Shown here: one piece after another, positions 62,220 through 64,000 of the stretch
How positions within the stretch are numbered: position 1 is the stretch's first letter
How the letters are laid out: each line of letters begins with the position of its first letter
DNA from: Salininema proteolyticum
Lineage (GTDB): Bacteria; Actinomycetota; Actinomycetes; Mycobacteriales; Micromonosporaceae
DNA length: 64,000 nucleotides
Assembly (NCBI RefSeq): GCF_042685645.1
Contig: NZ_JBHUNX010000001.1
Location: 4,898,001 to 4,962,000, forward strand
Reading direction: 5' to 3'
Program-made: the position numbers and the translations under genes
The notes under the pieces: generated by a model
What the model saw: the letters and a program-made list of their open reading frames with translations, nothing else
The model's database searches: none
Told to the model about the DNA's origin: nothing

Positions 62220-63515
62220 ATGAGCGCACGACGGAGACCAAGAACACAGCTCCGTCGGGTCGCCCTGCTCTCGGTCCACACCTCGCCGCTGGCACAGCCC
62301 GGAACGGGCGACGCCGGGGGAATGAACGTGTACATCGTCAACACCGCCAGGGAACTGGCGCGGCGGGGCATCGAGGTCGACATCTTCACCAGGGCCACCG
62401 CCTCGGCTCAACCGCCCCGCACCACCCCCATGCCGGGCGTCACCGTCAACCACGTTCCCGCCGGCCCCTACGAAGGACTCAACAAGAACGACCTCCCCGA
62501 GCAGCTCTGCAGCTTCACCGCCGGCGTCCTGCGGGCCGAGGCCCGCCGCCCCCAGCGACACTGGGACCTCATCCACAGCCACTACTGGCTCAGCGGCCAG
62601 GTCGGATGGTCCGCCTCGCAGCGCTGGCGCGTCCCCCTCGTCCACACCTTCCACACCCTGGCCAAGGTCAAGAACGCCACCCTCTCCGAGGACGACAAAC
62701 CCGAACCTCCCGCCCGGGTGACCGGCGAACAGCAGATCGCCGACGTCGCGACACGCCTGCACGCCAACACGACCGCCGAGGCACGGGAACTCATCGACCA
62801 CTACGGGGCCGAGGCCGACCGCATCGACATCGTGCCGCCCGGAGTCGACCTCGACACCTACTGGCCCTCAGGCGACCCGGCCCGCGCGGTGGCACGCCGC
62901 GACCTGGGACTGGGAGAACGCGACATCGCCGTGGCCTTCGTCGGGCGCATGCAGCCGGCCAAGGGCCCGGACATGGTCCTGCGCGCACTGGCCGACCTGG
63001 CCGACCATGATCCTGAGCTGGCAGAGCGAGTCGTCCCCATGTTCGTCGGAGGCCCGTCCAACGCCGACCCGCACTGGCTGCCGAAACTGGCCGCGCAACT
63101 GGGGCTGGCGAACCAGGCGCGCTTCCTCGCGCCGCGCCAGGGCCAGGCGCTCGCGGATCTGTACGGCGCGGCGGACATCGTCGCGGTGCCGAGCCACAAC
63201 GAGTCCTTCGGCCTCGTGGCCCTGGAGGCGCAGGCCTGCGGGACGCCGGTCGTGGCGACAAAGGTCGGGGGACTGGCCACCGCCGTCGACGACGGACGTT
63301 CCGGGCTGCTGGTAGAGGGACACGACCCGTCCGACTGGGCGGCTGCGATCGGCGCGCTCGCGGGGAACAGTGCTCTGCGGCACCGTCTGTCGCACGGGGC
63401 GGTTGAGCACGCGTCCCGGTTCTCCTGGGGCGCTACGGCGGACCTGCTTGTCGACTCCTACGACGAGGTGCTGGACGAGCAGAGATGCCGGGGATTGTTC
63501 GCGGGTGTCGGATAG
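62220..63515 (+). CDS. mshA: D-inositol-3-phosphate glycosyltransferase MshA
   Basis: A 431-residue GT-B (family 4) enzyme that joins UDP-GlcNAc and inositol-3-phosphate, the first step of mycothiol synthesis. SVHTSPLAQPGTGDAGGMNVYI (nucleotide and phosphate contacts), IHSHYWLSGQVGW, VTGEQQIADVATRLHANT, VGRMQPAKGPDMVL and the ESFGLVALEAQACGTPVVAT signature are characteristic. The ATG at 62220 follows AAAGGAAACC; longer in-frame reading is not homologous. Confidence 0.94.
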   Translation: MSARRRPRTQLRRVALLSVHTSPLAQPGTGDAGGMNVYIVNTARELARRGIEVDIFTRATASAQPPRTTPMPGVTVNHVPAGPYEGLNKNDLPEQLCSFTAGVLRAEARRPQRHWDLIHSHYWLSGQVGWSASQRWRVPLVHTFHTLAKVKNATLSEDDKPEPPARVTGEQQIADVATRLHANTTAEARELIDHYGAEADRIDIVPPGVDLDTYWPSGDPARAVARRDLGLGERDIAVAFVGRMQPAKGPDMVLRALADLADHDPELAERVVPMFVGGPSNADPHWLPKLAAQLGLANQARFLAPRQGQALADLYGAADIVAVPSHNESFGLVALEAQACGTPVVATKVGGLATAVDDGRSGLLVEGHDPSDWAAAIGALAGNSALRHRLSHGAVEHASRFSWGATADLLVDSYDEVLDEQRCRGLFAGVG

Positions 63516-63603
63516 GCCTGGAGTAGAGAGATCGGCGGCTGGTCAATAGGCTCGCAAGCCGACAGGGCTGCTACGACTCAGCTCAGGAGTTTTTCAGACA
63601 TGC

Positions 63604-63637
63604 GAAGAGGGGCGATGGAAATCCATCGCCCCTCTTC
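63604..63637. terminator. Bidirectional terminator between mshA and the WXG100 gene
   Basis: A perfect 15-bp stem (GAAGAGGGGCGATGG and its complement) with an AAAT loop, 33 bases after the WXG100 stop on the minus strand and downstream of mshA. Confidence 0.85.
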
Positions 63638-63670
63638 ACGTAATCGAGCACGTGACGCTCGAGCCTCTTC

Positions 63671-63952
63671 TTAGTTGAAGGACTTGGCGTTGTTCGCCTC
63701 GGCCTCTTGGTAGGCCTCTTTGGCGGCGTCCACGGCCTGGCCGATGCCGTTCAAGATCTCGAGGATCTTCTGGAGAGCCTGCTGGCACTCGGTCTTGGCC
63801 TCTTCGTAGGACTCGCGGTCTTGACCATCCCACTCGATCGGGTCGAGCTTGGCGATCAGGCCTTCGAGGGCCGACACCATGTCGTCGGACTCCTTCTTGA
63901 GCCCCTGGGAGGCGTCCTCGAGTTCCTGGTAGCTCAGGGCAATTCTGCTCAT
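63671..63952 (-). CDS. WXG100-family type VII secretion substrate
   Basis: A 93-residue ESAT-6/CFP-10-like protein: two long amphipathic helices joined by the WDG turn (W41-D-G43, matching WxG), rich in Glu, Lys and Ala with few aromatic residues. A C-terminal YxxxE-type secretion motif fits YQEAE (80-84). AAAGGA precedes the ATG. Such proteins are exported as dimers by the ESX/type VII system; no secretion genes or second partner are visible before the window ends. Confidence 0.88.
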   Translation of the reverse strand: MSRIALSYQELEDASQGLKKESDDMVSALEGLIAKLDPIEWDGQDRESYEEAKTECQQALQKILEILNGIGQAVDAAKEAYQEAEANNAKSFN

Positions 63953-64000
63953 GGTTTAGATTCCTTTCAAAGTATGTCGGGGACCGGTGAGAGTTCTACT

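Overview
The window is chromosomal DNA from a high-GC actinobacterium. Supporting signs are pervasive GC-rich third codon positions, mshA (mycothiol synthesis), a gpmA-senX3-regX3 cluster, a sucCD / DUF6350 / purN / purH neighbourhood of the kind seen in Streptomyces relatives, a SigE-family sigma factor, a WXG100 protein, and many genes whose TANNNT-like -10 box ends six bases before the start codon, as in leaderless actinobacterial mRNAs. The genus cannot be fixed from the sequence alone. No rRNA, tRNA, CRISPR array or intact insertion sequence was seen.

Layout. 1-6.6 kb: a partial gene, an aminotransferase, a cyclophilin, a zinc-finger rhomboid protease, an EEP phosphohydrolase, a frameshifted orphan ABC ATPase and a degenerate mycothiol-dependent-isomerase-like protein. 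6.7-13.1 kb: murB, a tricorn protease and two tandem paralogous lipoproteins. 13.2-18.5 kb (minus strand): sucCD, a gene-free stretch with an array of hairpins, a B12-binding small subunit, a proline-rich membrane protein and a nuclease lipoprotein. 18.5-23.1 kb: DUF6350, purN, a ZTP riboswitch, purH and mscL. 23.3-30.0 kb: DUF2231, a divergent MFS/TetR pair, marC, a sigma factor with a membrane partner, an 18-copy octamer repeat, a PH-domain protein and a 52-aa membrane peptide. 30.6-43.8 kb: a SpoU methylase, copA with two CsoR-type operators, a NatAB-like exporter, regX3/senX3/gpmA, a YbjN-like gene with galE, trpS, a 2H phosphoesterase and a calcium-type repeat protein.

43.9-53.6 kb is an accessory island. 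A leaderless SF1 helicase with a degenerate nuclease-like tail meets, tail to tail, a tandem duplication of SARP/NB-ARC/TPR regulators. Each regulator carries the same upstream block: promoter, divergent small ORF and terminator. Base composition is visibly less GC-rich here, and gene remnants (MFS at 53.7-54.0 kb, VapC at 57.1 kb) lie downstream. 54.2-64 kb returns to core genes: a secreted protein, a DMT exporter facing LysR, holB, an MFS-thymidylate kinase fusion, TetR, mshA and WXG100.

How genes work together: purN and riboswitch-controlled purH belong to purine synthesis. sucCD sits in the TCA cycle. tmk and holB serve DNA replication. murB and galE feed the envelope. senX3/regX3 is expected to sense phosphate. 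copA exports copper under a CsoR-type repressor that must be encoded elsewhere. The strongest candidates for undescribed biology are the hairpin array with a repeated loop at 15.7-15.9 kb and the duplicated regulator/leader units beside the helicase.
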